The notes under the pieces are model-generated. The model was given only the letters and a program-made list of their open reading frames with translations, searched no databases and was not told where the DNA came from. Below, one piece after another: positions 17,671 to 26,665 of a DNA stretch of 64,000 nucleotides. Positions within the stretch are counted from its first letter, which is position 1. The number at the start of each line of letters is the position of its first letter. The position numbers and the translations under genes were made by a program. The DNA comes from Gracilibacillus salitolerans (lineage in GTDB: Bacteria; Bacillota; Bacilli; Bacillales; Amphibacillaceae). The stretch is taken from NCBI RefSeq assembly GCF_009650095.1, contig NZ_CP045915.1, positions 4,216,001 through 4,280,000 on the forward strand, in the 5' to 3' direction.

Positions 17671-18336
17671 ATGAAAAAATGGATTCGACTATTTATATTA
17701 TTTTTATTTGTAGGTATATTGTATTTTACCCTAACCGACAAACTAGAACCTGAAACATCTAATGAGAGAGAGAATTCTAAGATTTCCTCAAAGGAAGAAA
17801 AATATAAGGTTGTCATTGACCCTGGACATGGCGGTGAAGACCCTGGTGCTATCGGTGTAAGTGGTTCATACGAAAAAGATTTTACATTAAGTCTGGCTAA
17901 AAAGATCTCGATTTTATTGGAAGATGAACCAAAACTTGAGGTATACATGACGAGAGAAGAAGATGTTTTTCTATCAGCAGAAACTCGAGAAAGACCTAAT
18001 TATGCCAATGATATAGAAGCCGATTTATATATATCATTACATGCTAATACATTTACGGACCCATCTGTTTCTGGTACAGAATCATTCTATTATCATAAAA
18101 ATTCAAAACGATTGGCGAATATTATACACAGACATGTTTCAGAAACGACAGGTTTTCGGAATCGTGGTGTGAAGAAAGAAAATTATTTTGTGTTAAAGGA
18201 TACTACTATGCCTGCTGTTTTACTTGAAATCGGCTATATAACCAATCCAGAAGAAGAACAAACAATGCTAACAGACGATTTTCAACAATCTTTAGCAGAA
18301 GCTATTAAGAACGGAGTCAATGAATACTTGAAATAA
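17671..18336 (+). CDS. N-acetylmuramoyl-L-alanine amidase (Amidase_3, CwlD-like)
   Basis: A 221-residue protein; the ATG at 17671 follows AAGGAGAGAG, so the 19 upstream in-frame codons are excluded. An N-terminal membrane anchor/signal segment (~4-23) precedes an Amidase_3 domain at ~45-220. Zn ligands are the His in IDPGHGG, the Glu in YEKD and the His in SLHANT; the catalytic Glu is in LLEIGYITN. The size and single domain resemble spore-cortex amidase CwlD. Its pairing with a deacetylase recalls the CwlD/PdaA muramic-lactam pathway, but this deacetylase is a lipoprotein and the link is only an inference. Confidence 0.88.
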   Translation: MKKWIRLFILFLFVGILYFTLTDKLEPETSNERENSKISSKEEKYKVVIDPGHGGEDPGAIGVSGSYEKDFTLSLAKKISILLEDEPKLEVYMTREEDVFLSAETRERPNYANDIEADLYISLHANTFTDPSVSGTESFYYHKNSKRLANIIHRHVSETTGFRNRGVKKENYFVLKDTTMPAVLLEIGYITNPEEEQTMLTDDFQQSLAEAIKNGVNEYLK

Positions 18337-18622
18337 AGTTCGAAATCATCTCTATATAATATTTGAAACTTCACAAAATTTTGTTCTTCTTGTTCTGGTA
18401 AGCGGCATAGTAGAGTGAGGACGAACTGTCGAGGCAAAAGCACAATCCTTACAGAAGGTGACGCAGCCAATCGAGATGACTTAATCTTTCTCGAGAAATT
18501 GCCTTGTTTTTGAAAAGTAGTAAACAATAGCTGATGAGAGTTACTTGTATTCGAGTATAGCCATTTCTAATATCGGGGATAGATATATGAACTTATTCTG
18601 ATTAAATCTCATCAGCAAAATC

Positions 18623-18806
18623 AGCGGACATTTATTCCATTATTTCAAGTAAAAACGGTGAAATTTGAATGTATACGGACATCTGTTCCGTTATTTAGCC
18701 ATTTTGAAGCGGATTTCTGATAAATTATTGGAAATAACGGAACAGATGTCCGCTCACACTCTAAACACCGCTATTTTATCGCAAATAGCGGAAAAAATGT
18801 CCGCTA
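18623..18806. repeat. Bacillaceae-type intergenic repeat with long inverted arms
   Basis: CGGACATCTGTTCCGTTATT (18676-18695, one more T at 18696) is perfectly repeated inverted at 18732-18752. Degenerate copies of the same GCGGACAT..TTCC..TATTT unit lie at 18623-18647 and 18770-18806 (AAATAGCGGA..TGTCCGCT). The block fills most of the 605-bp gap between convergent genes. It looks like the short AGCGGACA-type dispersed repeats of bacilli (from memory, not searched). Nothing else recognised in 18337-18622 or 18807-18941. Confidence 0.65.
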
Positions 18807-18941
18807 TCACCTCGCATAGGGAATTCTGCCAGCCATTATTATTCTTCCTTTTCGGGACGTCTATCCACTTCAGTTGTAAGATCCATATTTACTACCGATT
18901 ACCGTTATAACAGGCTCTTTTGTCATACTCGTAACGATACA

Positions 18942-19895
18942 CTATTCATTAAGTAAATTTTGTGGTTTATTTCCTACTTTCACCTCGAGAATTGCTTTTG
19001 CTGTCATCAGACTTACGTTATGATACACTTCATAAGTTTCTGCAGCTGTATGTGGAGTAGTGATTACATTGTCTAGATCAAATAAAGGATTGTCCTTACT
19101 AGTTGGTTCTTCTTCATAAACATCGATTGCAGCCGCAGCTAACTTCCCTTCATTCAAGGCATGCCATAACGCCTTCTCATCTACTAAAGGACCTCTTGAT
19201 GTATTTATAAAATAAGAATCTTGTTTCATTTGACTAAATTTACTTTCATCCATAAAATGATAGGTTTCCTTTAATAGTGGTAAATGCATGCTTACAACAT
19301 CGCACTTATTTAATATTTCTTCATAATCAGTAAATTGTACATTTAACCTTTTAGCAATATCTTTATTTGGAAATTTATCATACGCGTAAACATTAACATC
19401 GAACCCTTGTAGCTTCTTTGCTACATTCTGTGCAATATTTCCAAACCCTAATAAACCTACACTTCTATTTTGTAACTCATTTCCGACAAATCGTTCCCAA
19501 TAACCCTGTCTAGTAGTTACATGTAGGTTTGGTGTATTTCGTAATGTGTTTAATATTAAATTAATAGTAAGTTCTGCTACAGCATTGGAATTTAACCTAG
19601 GTGCATTTGTTACTTGGATGCCAAACTCCTTCGCTTTCTCAAGATCAATATTATCAACCCCTACACCAAATCTTGAGATAACTTTTAACCGAGGAGCTAA
19701 CCGAAACACCTCTTCATTCCAAGTATCTACTCCTGCTACGACAGCATCAATATCAGATACTACTTCTTTCAGTTCATTAAATGTCATCGGACGATCATGT
19801 GGATTTTCTACTACTTCACATCCGTTTTGTTCCAGTAATTGTTTAGCTTCGGCACATAATGTCGAATAATTCGTTGCTGTTACTAAGACCTTCAT
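18942..19895 (-). CDS. D-isomer specific 2-hydroxyacid dehydrogenase (SerA-like)
   Basis: A 317-residue NAD-dependent dehydrogenase; the second Met (ATG at 19895) has GGAGG at 7-nt spacing. The Rossmann motif GLLGFGNIAQNVAKKL and catalytic residues Arg (NTSRGPLVDEKAL region), Glu (YEEEP) and His (TTPHTAAETYE) are visible. Family members include phosphoglycerate and hydroxypyruvate dehydrogenases. It is the last gene of a TRAP-transporter operon, so it probably oxidises or reduces a 2-hydroxy/2-keto acid derived from the imported substrate. Confidence 0.88.
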   Translation of the reverse strand: MKVLVTATNYSTLCAEAKQLLEQNGCEVVENPHDRPMTFNELKEVVSDIDAVVAGVDTWNEEVFRLAPRLKVISRFGVGVDNIDLEKAKEFGIQVTNAPRLNSNAVAELTINLILNTLRNTPNLHVTTRQGYWERFVGNELQNRSVGLLGFGNIAQNVAKKLQGFDVNVYAYDKFPNKDIAKRLNVQFTDYEEILNKCDVVSMHLPLLKETYHFMDESKFSQMKQDSYFINTSRGPLVDEKALWHALNEGKLAAAAIDVYEEEPTSKDNPLFDLDNVITTPHTAAETYEVYHNVSLMTAKAILEVKVGNKPQNLLNE

Positions 19896-19913
19896 TTTCA
19901 TTCCTCCGATAAA

Positions 19914-21182
19914 TTATGGTAATAATAGATTAACTTGTGGTAAGAATGCTACGATCACAAGTGCTAATATCATTAAGAAAAACATTGGTACAACGGCCTT
20001 ACTCAACTCCCAGATAGATAATCTCGAAATTCCTATTCCAACGAACAAGCTTCCACCGATTGGCGGTGTAATCAATGCAATCGCTAAGCTTACAACAAGA
20101 ATGATCCCGAAGTGAATTGGATCGATTCCGATTTCCGTTGCAACCGGTAATAAGATAGGGGTAAGAATAATGATAGATGCAATAACATCCATAAATGTTC
20201 CAACAAACAATAGAAACAGGATGATTAACAATAATAAAACGGTTCGATTATCTGAAAGACTTGTTAGTGCTGTTGCTACCGTTTCAGGTATATTTTCAAT
20301 AGAAAGAATTCTACCAAAAAAAGTTGCTGTACCTGTAATAATTAAAATAACTGCTGTTGTTAATGACGAAGCTTTAAAAACACTATACAGTTTGGTTAAG
20401 TTCAACTCTCTATATACAAATACACCAATGATAAGACCATACACTGTCGCAACAACGGCTGCTTCTGTTGGAGTAAAAATCCCACCGTAAATACCTCCAA
20501 GTATAATAACTGGCATAGCCAATGACCATGCAGCTTCTTTAAGCTCGTTCCATAACCGTTGGAAAGAAAATGTTTGGACATCTTTTCCATAATTATGGTA
20601 TTTTGCATAGAAATAACTGTATAGAATTAGTAATAACCCTACAATTAAACCAGGAATAATACCTGACATAAACATATCTCCAATAGATGCCGAAGCTGAC
20701 ACACCATAAATAACCATTGGAATACTAGGTGGAATGATAACCCCTATCGTACCTGCTGCTACTATAATCGCTGTAGCAAATTTCTTATCATAGCCTTGTT
20801 TTACCATTAATGGAATAACCATACCTCCAATTGCTGCAACTGTAGCAGGGCCTGATCCAGAAATAGCAGCAAAAAAGATACAAGTAATAACAGTAGCGAT
20901 AGCTAATCCACCTGTAATATTACCTACAAATATTTTGGCAAATCCAAACAATCTCTTTGATATACCACCTTGCGCCATCACTTCCCCAGCCAATATATAA
21001 AAAGGTATAGCCATTAATGGAAAGGAATCAGCTGAAGTAACTAAACCTTGTACTAAGTATTGAGGAGAAACAGATCCAGTGTAAAAAATGGTTACCAAAC
21101 AAGCCAAACCAAGTGAAAATCCAATTGGAACTCTTACAAGCATAAAAATAATGAATGATACAAATAACAGTAATGCAGTCAC
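19914..21182 (-). CDS. dctM: TRAP transporter large permease subunit (DctM family)
   Basis: A 422-residue, very hydrophobic protein with about 12 membrane helices and DctM features (FAAISGSGPATVAAIGG, PPSIPMVIYG, LITPPIGGSLFVG). The start is GTG at 21182 after GGGGGG. It energises import of an organic acid using the ion gradient, together with DctQ (18 nt upstream) and the DctP binding protein. Confidence 0.95.
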   Translation of the reverse strand: MTALLLFVSFIIFMLVRVPIGFSLGLACLVTIFYTGSVSPQYLVQGLVTSADSFPLMAIPFYILAGEVMAQGGISKRLFGFAKIFVGNITGGLAIATVITCIFFAAISGSGPATVAAIGGMVIPLMVKQGYDKKFATAIIVAAGTIGVIIPPSIPMVIYGVSASASIGDMFMSGIIPGLIVGLLLILYSYFYAKYHNYGKDVQTFSFQRLWNELKEAAWSLAMPVIILGGIYGGIFTPTEAAVVATVYGLIIGVFVYRELNLTKLYSVFKASSLTTAVILIITGTATFFGRILSIENIPETVATALTSLSDNRTVLLLLIILFLLFVGTFMDVIASIIILTPILLPVATEIGIDPIHFGIILVVSLAIALITPPIGGSLFVGIGISRLSIWELSKAVVPMFFLMILALVIVAFLPQVNLLLP

Positions 21183-21200
21183 TTTACTCCCCCCCTTTTT

Positions 21201-21701
21201 TTATATCAATTCATCCTCTTGTAATTCTTCGATGTCTTCTTTAATTACATGAGTAATATTTTGGATAACTCGTAGTAGAGTTAGCGCCATTCCAACAGGA
21301 ACTGATAAATATACGTACACCATATTAATTCTCATAGCAGCACTTTTTTGCCCAAAGTTCATTATTTGTTCGATCATAAAGTAGCTATAGTAAATAACTA
21401 CAACTGCAAATAACCCAACGAGTATATAAGAAGCGATAAGCATTATTTTCTTAACTGAAACGGGAACTAGGTCATATACGATGTCTAAACAAATATGCCT
21501 TGATCTTTTAACACCGTACGCTATACCTATATATATAAGCCAAACAAAACAATATCTAGCTAATTCCTCAGACCATGCCAATGAATTATCAAAGATAAAT
21601 CTCATACATATTTGTAAAGTAATAGAAGTCAATGATACAGTTAGTAATGTAACTAGAATCCATTCTTCAATATGTTGGTTTAATTTCTTCATTATGGTCA
21701 T
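21201..21701 (-). CDS. dctQ: TRAP transporter small permease subunit (DctQ family)
   Basis: A 166-residue protein with four membrane helices and the DctQ motif SLAWSEELARYCFVWLIYIG. The ATG at 21701 follows AGGAGG; the upstream in-frame TTG overlaps that site. It forms the membrane complex with DctM. Confidence 0.93.
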   Translation of the reverse strand: MTIMKKLNQHIEEWILVTLLTVSLTSITLQICMRFIFDNSLAWSEELARYCFVWLIYIGIAYGVKRSRHICLDIVYDLVPVSVKKIMLIASYILVGLFAVVVIYYSYFMIEQIMNFGQKSAAMRINMVYVYLSVPVGMALTLLRVIQNITHVIKEDIEELQEDELI

Positions 21702-21821
21702 ATTTAGACCTCCTACTCTCAATCATGCTTTCCTCTCTTGCAAGTCTTTGCTCTTCATACAGAATATTTTGAGAGAAGAATAGGAAGATTAAAGCACCTT
21801 CCCATTCTTATCCACTATCAA

Positions 21822-22856
21822 TTATTCACGGGAAGCTTCTAAGAATGTATCAACAACATCTGCGCCTATTTGGTCTTTAAATTCTTCATATACAGGCAAA
21901 GTAATTTCTTGCATTTCTTTAAGCTGATCTTCGGTGAACTCATAGATTTCCATACCTTCTTCTTCTAATTGTTGTCTAGCAGATACTTCTTCCTCTTGAG
22001 CTAGCTCTCTATTGTGATCGATCGCTGCACTTACTGCATCATTGAATATAGTTTGTAAATCATCAGGTAAGGAATCATAGAATTCTTTATTTGTGATGAC
22101 AACATTAGGTGCATACACATGATTAGTTACTGTTAAGTAATTCTGTACTTCATAAAATTTATTAGCCAAAATTAAACCGAATGGATTTTCTTGGCCATCG
22201 ACTGTTCCTTGTTGGAGTGCTGAGTATAACTCCCCAAAAGCTAGAGGTGTTGGATTGGCACCCAATAACTCCCACGCTCTAATGTGTGTTTGGTTTTGCA
22301 TTGTTCTAATCGATAATTTGTTTAGATCTTCGACAGATTCAATAGGCTTAACATTGTTAGTTACATTTCGGAATCCGTTTTCAAAATATCCAAGACCTTT
22401 AATACCAGACTCATCTAACAAATCAAGTATCATTTGTCCTGGTTCACCATCTAACACTTCATATGCAATTTCACGATTAGTAAAAAGAAAAGGCATGTCC
22501 AAAATGGCAACAGAATCATTAAATCCTCCTAATGCTGCTGGTGAGGGTGACGCTAAATGCACTTCTCCCATTTGCATTGCTTCAATAATTTCTCTATCTT
22601 CACCAAGCTCTCCAGCAACATTTAAATCGACTGAAAATCTCCCATCTGATTTTCCTTCCAATTCCTCTTTTAGAAAGTTAAAAGTTTTGGTTAAAGAGTG
22701 CTCAGGACCTACTGCTCCACCAGCAATTCGAACGGTATATTGTTCTTTCCCTTCTTGTTCACTGTCTCCAGTAGCATCACTTGAATTATTGGCTCCACAT
22801 CCAGCGATAAATAAAGCTAATATCATAAATAAGAAACCTAGTATTAATTTTTTCAT
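21822..22856 (-). CDS. dctP: TRAP transporter substrate-binding lipoprotein (DctP family)
   Basis: A 344-residue binding protein with a lipobox LFIAGC (Cys20). DctP features: GELGEDREIIEAMQMGEV, the carboxylate-binding Arg in NGFRNVTNN, and the connector IRTMQNQTH. The Arg salt-bridges the substrate carboxylate in this family, so the substrate is probably a sugar acid or other organic acid. The gene lies between the DapA-family gene and dctQ. Confidence 0.93.
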   Translation of the reverse strand: MKKLILGFLFMILALFIAGCGANNSSDATGDSEQEGKEQYTVRIAGGAVGPEHSLTKTFNFLKEELEGKSDGRFSVDLNVAGELGEDREIIEAMQMGEVHLASPSPAALGGFNDSVAILDMPFLFTNREIAYEVLDGEPGQMILDLLDESGIKGLGYFENGFRNVTNNVKPIESVEDLNKLSIRTMQNQTHIRAWELLGANPTPLAFGELYSALQQGTVDGQENPFGLILANKFYEVQNYLTVTNHVYAPNVVITNKEFYDSLPDDLQTIFNDAVSAAIDHNRELAQEEEVSARQQLEEEGMEIYEFTEDQLKEMQEITLPVYEEFKDQIGADVVDTFLEASRE

Positions 22857-22880
22857 TTTTACCCCTCTTTCTTTTTTTAT

Positions 22881-23786
22881 TTATGCTATAGAAAAAAACT
22901 CATTGTCAATTTGCACTAGTTGTGTCTTTAATTTTTCAATTTCTTTGTCATCAATATCAATATGAGGCGCTTTCATTAAACCTGCATCAATCCCTCGTAA
23001 TCGAAGAGCCTCTTTGAAATATGACATATTGCTACCATTTTTTAATACATTACAATATTTAGTTGCAACTTTTTGTAATGTTTTTGCTTTTGCCAAGTCT
23101 CCCTGTTTAAACGCATTATAAATTGCTACAAACGGTTCAGGATAAACACCAGAAATCCCTGAAACTGTTCCTTCACAACCCAACGATAGAGCTGGTAAAA
23201 ATAAGTGATCTGGTCCAAAAACAACATCAAAGTTACCATCATTTACATCTAAGTATTGACTTGTCATAGTAAAATCTGGATAGCTGAATTTAATTCCAAT
23301 AATGTTTTTACATTGTGCAGCAATCTTTTTCGTTACTTCAATGTTCAACTCATTTGCCGCACATTGAGGAATACTGTACAAATAAATCGGGAAGTCTTCT
23401 GGTAAACTATTAACAATTTTCACATAAAATTGTTCAATCTCTTGGTCATTTACACTAAAGTAAATTGGTGTTACTACACCGATACCGTCTGCTCTAATAT
23501 CATGTGCATGACGCGCTAACTCTAATGTATTGTCAAAATTCACATCACCTACATGGATGTAGACAGTAACCCTATTATTAGCAGTCTTAACAACTGTTTC
23601 TGCAATAGCCTTCCTTTCCTCTACAGATAATTTAATCATTTCTCCTGTTGTGCCAAGTGGATATAGACAATGTACACCTTTTCCAATTAAAAATTCTGTT
23701 AATTCAGCAACCTTATCTAAGTTAACGCTTCCATCTTTGTTAAATGGAGTTACCATTGCAGTTGTTACACCATATAATTTTTTCAT
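22881..23786 (-). CDS. DapA/NanA-family class I aldolase-lyase
   Basis: A 301-residue (beta/alpha)8 protein. Seen: PLGTTGEMIKLS (substrate carboxylate loop), catalytic Tyr in IYLYSIPQ, Schiff-base Lys in IIGIKFS. The family covers dihydrodipicolinate synthase, N-acetylneuraminate lyase and 2-keto-3-deoxy sugar acid aldolases. Its place as first gene of a LacI-regulated TRAP operon argues for catabolism rather than lysine synthesis; sialic acid is less likely because no other nan genes are present. Confidence 0.88.
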   Translation of the reverse strand: MKKLYGVTTAMVTPFNKDGSVNLDKVAELTEFLIGKGVHCLYPLGTTGEMIKLSVEERKAIAETVVKTANNRVTVYIHVGDVNFDNTLELARHAHDIRADGIGVVTPIYFSVNDQEIEQFYVKIVNSLPEDFPIYLYSIPQCAANELNIEVTKKIAAQCKNIIGIKFSYPDFTMTSQYLDVNDGNFDVVFGPDHLFLPALSLGCEGTVSGISGVYPEPFVAIYNAFKQGDLAKAKTLQKVATKYCNVLKNGSNMSYFKEALRLRGIDAGLMKAPHIDIDDKEIEKLKTQLVQIDNEFFSIA

Positions 23787-23878
23787 ATTATTAAGTCCCC
23801 TTTATTGTTGTTAAATTTCTCTTTATGTCTTATAAAAGATATTACTTAATCACTATCACCCCCTATAACAAAAATTTT

Positions 23879-23894
23879 GCTAAAACGTTATAGT
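23879..23894. promoter_or_regulatory. LacI-type operator upstream of the DapA/TRAP operon
   Basis: GCTAAAACGTTATAGT, a CG-centred imperfect palindrome. It is almost the same as the operator at 24956-24971 read on the opposite strand. It lies 92 nt upstream of the DapA-family start. Confidence 0.7.
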
Positions 23895-23925
23895 TTATAG
23901 TAAAAAAAAGCTATATACTAGCTAT

Positions 23926-24927
23926 TCAGCAACTATTTCGTACAATGATGCTCGTTTGAAATTTTTCATTAGTTGGTGTCTCTATTTTTTGGTTTATCTG
24001 ACCTATCAACTGGTTAACGCAGGCACCCGCCATTTCTTCTACCGGGAGATGTACTGTAGTTAAGGAAGGTACGGTGAATGATGTTTGATCGTCATTGTCG
24101 TGACCTATAATTTTTAAGTCTTCTGGTACACGTATACCATAGTCATGGCTTGCACTAAGAGCACCTACTGCCATTGGATCACTTAGAAAGAAGAGTGCTT
24201 CTGGTAATGAACTCGATTGTTTTATTAATGATTCCATTACCTCATATCCACCCTTCTCACTAAAATCCCCATACTGAACACATATATTATTTATCCCCAT
24301 TTTATTTACACCTTCTATAAAACCTTCTTGTCTAAATGAAACTGCTTGGGATGATAGATTTGGAACAATGATACCTACATTCTTTTGATGTTTCTCATAT
24401 AAGAATTTAGCAACGTCTAACCCAGTTTTTTTACCGTCTACATTAACTGTACTGTATTTATTCGATCTTCTTTGATACAAAACAATTGGTACCTTAAGAT
24501 TAGCGTCTTCAATATACTGCAAGTCTTCATCAGATGCATTTGCAATAATTGCTCCATTATACTTATTTCCTGTCCGTAAGCTCTCTAATTCACTTAGCTT
24601 CCCATTTTCATATGGTTGTATTAATATTTCAAATAAATTATCTTTATATACAGACTTCTTTTGAATTCCTTTAAGAAACCTGCTTATTAGCGATGCTCTT
24701 GTATCCAACGTCCATAAAATGGATATGACAGGGACATGCTTTGATTCACTATTCCTCAAACGCCTTGCTGATATACTTGGAAGATAACCTAGGTCTTTAG
24801 CAATTTTTAGTATTTTTTCTTGTGTTTTAGTCGCAATTCTCATTTGGTCACCTTTACCATTTAGAACAAAAGAAACGGTACCAGGTGAAACCTTAGCTTT
24901 TTTTGCTATATCACGAATAGTTGCCAT
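23926..24927 (-). CDS. LacI/GalR-family transcriptional regulator
   Basis: A 333-residue repressor: N-terminal HTH ATIRDIAKKAKVSPGTVSFVLNG (~1-24), hinge helix PSISARRLRNSE, then a periplasmic-binding-like effector domain (~60-330). It is encoded immediately upstream of the DapA/TRAP operon on the same strand. Operators at 24956-24971 and 23879-23894 indicate that it controls itself and the operon. Confidence 0.93.
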   Translation of the reverse strand: MATIRDIAKKAKVSPGTVSFVLNGKGDQMRIATKTQEKILKIAKDLGYLPSISARRLRNSESKHVPVISILWTLDTRASLISRFLKGIQKKSVYKDNLFEILIQPYENGKLSELESLRTGNKYNGAIIANASDEDLQYIEDANLKVPIVLYQRRSNKYSTVNVDGKKTGLDVAKFLYEKHQKNVGIIVPNLSSQAVSFRQEGFIEGVNKMGINNICVQYGDFSEKGGYEVMESLIKQSSSLPEALFFLSDPMAVGALSASHDYGIRVPEDLKIIGHDNDDQTSFTVPSLTTVHLPVEEMAGACVNQLIGQINQKIETPTNEKFQTSIIVRNSC

Positions 24928-24955
24928 TATTATATCTCCTAATTAATTCAGTTTT

Positions 24956-24971
24956 GCTATATCGTTTTAGC
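24956..24971. promoter_or_regulatory. LacI-type operator upstream of the lacI-family gene (autoregulation)
   Basis: GCTATATCGTTTTAGC, complement GCTAAAACGATATAGC, matches the 23879 operator at 14 of 16 positions. It begins 29 nt upstream of the regulator's start. Apart from this and a short AAAATCTT/AAGATTTT palindrome near 25180-25200 nothing was recognised in 24928-25290. Confidence 0.7.
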
Positions 24972-25290
24972 ACTCTATCTTGGTTATCAATCTACTATAT
25001 CTTTTTTTGTTTGTCAACGCTTTCTTTTAGTTTCTTATGATAACTTGTGGCTAATTCTTATATAGAATTAGTTTTATTTTTTCTCTATGTAATTTTTTGC
25101 AGCGTCCAGTAACCTTTCTTGTAAGACTTAGGCAGCCCTCTTTCATAGCAAGAACATCGTTCGCTAGTATCACCTAAAAAATCTTAAAGATTTTAGTATC
25201 CTTGAACATCGTTAATCTTCTCAAAATCATACTAAGTTTTCATCATCAACTTTAACAAATTGCAACGGATTTATTTAATTATCCCTAAAC

Positions 25291-26499
25291 TTAATATGGA
25301 TCCATTTGATTTTTTTTGATGTATTCGCGCGGTGTCATTTTGGTATGCTTTTTAAATACTTTGATGAAATAACTTTGATCGGAAAAGTGAAGTGAATGAC
25401 AGACTTCCGTAACCGATCGATTAAAATAAAGCATCATATTTTTTGCTTCTTTTACCTTTATCTTTTGGGTATATTCACTAATTGATATCCCTACTTCTTT
25501 CTTAAACAAATTGGATAAATATTTTGGATTTAATCCAAGTTTTTGAGCAATCGAACTAACTGATAAATTAGGTTCATAAATTTCCTTGTAAATATATTCT
25601 TGGCATTGTGTAATTTTCCTCGTATATCTTTGTTTTTTATACCTTCTCACTAATTCCGTGAAATCATATAGTATTTTCTCGCGAAACCAGATTACTTTCG
25701 ATAAAGAAGTCAAATCTTCTAAATCTTGAATCATGACATCTCCCAAAGAATAAGCATCCTCAGGATGTACTCCGCCTCTAATTGCTGCTCTCGTTGCTAG
25801 AGTAATAGTGGCAATAGCAGTATTTTTTTGACTTCTTAATTCACTTGTTCTGGATAATAGTCCATACTCAAAATCATCTCTATTCCTAAAGGCTTGGTGA
25901 TAAGGAATAATCTCCTTCACGTTACCTTCTTCTATCAATTGATATATCCGACGTTCTAACAAGGGGTCGTGGTGATAAAGATTATTTTCACGAATATTCG
26001 TAATATAACAGGATTGTTGTTTTTCGATTTCTACTTCTTCTTGCTGATGCACTAATCTCAACTCTTTCCGAATATTCAGTTCCACACCTTGAACGAGGTA
26101 GTAAGCAATTTTACCAATCTCTATTAACTGATTACTACTTTCAACCGCTAAATTCATTAGGTAATCTTCAAATTCTTCCTTTAGATAAGACCTATTCAGA
26201 CTTGAAAGTAATCGAGAAATTCCTTCTTTCGTAGGTGGATTATAAATGATTGGACCAAGGATTAACCAATGTCTTTGGTTATGTTGAACAAAAGGTATGC
26301 TTAAAAAACTCTCAAAATAATTGGTATTCATTAATTGAATCTCTTGCCCTAACAAACCGCAATTAATAATATGTTCCTGAAAAGAATCAGACATTGGATT
26401 GATGGTGATGTTCGATGGATAAGTAGAGATAGTAGAATCTTGATAAATACATACCGGAATCTTTGTTACATCAACTAATGAACAGAGTATCTTTTCCAT
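25291..26499 (-). CDS. AraC-family transcriptional regulator of the galactoside operon
   Basis: About 402 residues from ATG at 26499 (GAGGTGGTGAAA ribosome site; 27 upstream codons excluded). An N-terminal sensor-like region of ~290 residues without clear membrane helices precedes a C-terminal AraC domain (~300-398) with both helix-turn-helix units (SVSSIAQKLGLNPKYLSNLFK and VTEVCHSLHFSDQSYFIKVFK regions). It is divergent from the GH42 operon. It likely activates that operon in response to a galactoside (inference). Confidence 0.88.
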   Translation of the reverse strand: MEKILCSLVDVTKIPVCIYQDSTISTYPSNITINPMSDSFQEHIINCGLLGQEIQLMNTNYFESFLSIPFVQHNQRHWLILGPIIYNPPTKEGISRLLSSLNRSYLKEEFEDYLMNLAVESSNQLIEIGKIAYYLVQGVELNIRKELRLVHQQEEVEIEKQQSCYITNIRENNLYHHDPLLERRIYQLIEEGNVKEIIPYHQAFRNRDDFEYGLLSRTSELRSQKNTAIATITLATRAAIRGGVHPEDAYSLGDVMIQDLEDLTSLSKVIWFREKILYDFTELVRRYKKQRYTRKITQCQEYIYKEIYEPNLSVSSIAQKLGLNPKYLSNLFKKEVGISISEYTQKIKVKEAKNMMLYFNRSVTEVCHSLHFSDQSYFIKVFKKHTKMTPREYIKKNQMDPY

Positions 26500-26518
26500 T
26501 TTCACCACCTCAATATTT

Positions 26519-26532
26519 TGTAAGCGTATACA
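26519..26532. promoter_or_regulatory. Putative CcpA cre site
   Basis: TGTAAGCGTATACA matches TGWAANCGNTNWCA at 13 of 14 positions. It lies between the divergent AraC regulator and galactoside operon, 20 nt upstream of the regulator start. Confidence 0.5.
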
Positions 26533-26600
26533 AGTAAAATGAATAAGTACTAATAATTTAACTTTTTTACTATATTTCAACTTATCAGTTGGTTACAATT

Positions 26601-26633
26601 TTGACAAGTTAACGATATCTATATCTCGTTAAC
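26601..26633. promoter_or_regulatory. TTGACA box and inverted repeat upstream of the galactoside operon
   Basis: TTGACA (26601-26606) is immediately followed by GTTAACGA (26608-26615) and its inverted copy TCGTTAAC (26626-26633) with a 10-nt spacer. The 26-bp dyad would overlap a sigma-A promoter, 33 nt before the first gene. It looks like a regulator site. Confidence 0.55.
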
Positions 26634-26665
26634 AAGGTACTAATAATAACAGAGGGGTGGATCTA

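Noticed and set aside
22881..23786. Lysine-pathway dapA or sialic-acid nanA
   Set aside because: The gene is under a LacI regulator with a TRAP importer and a hydroxyacid dehydrogenase; no lysine or other nan genes are present.
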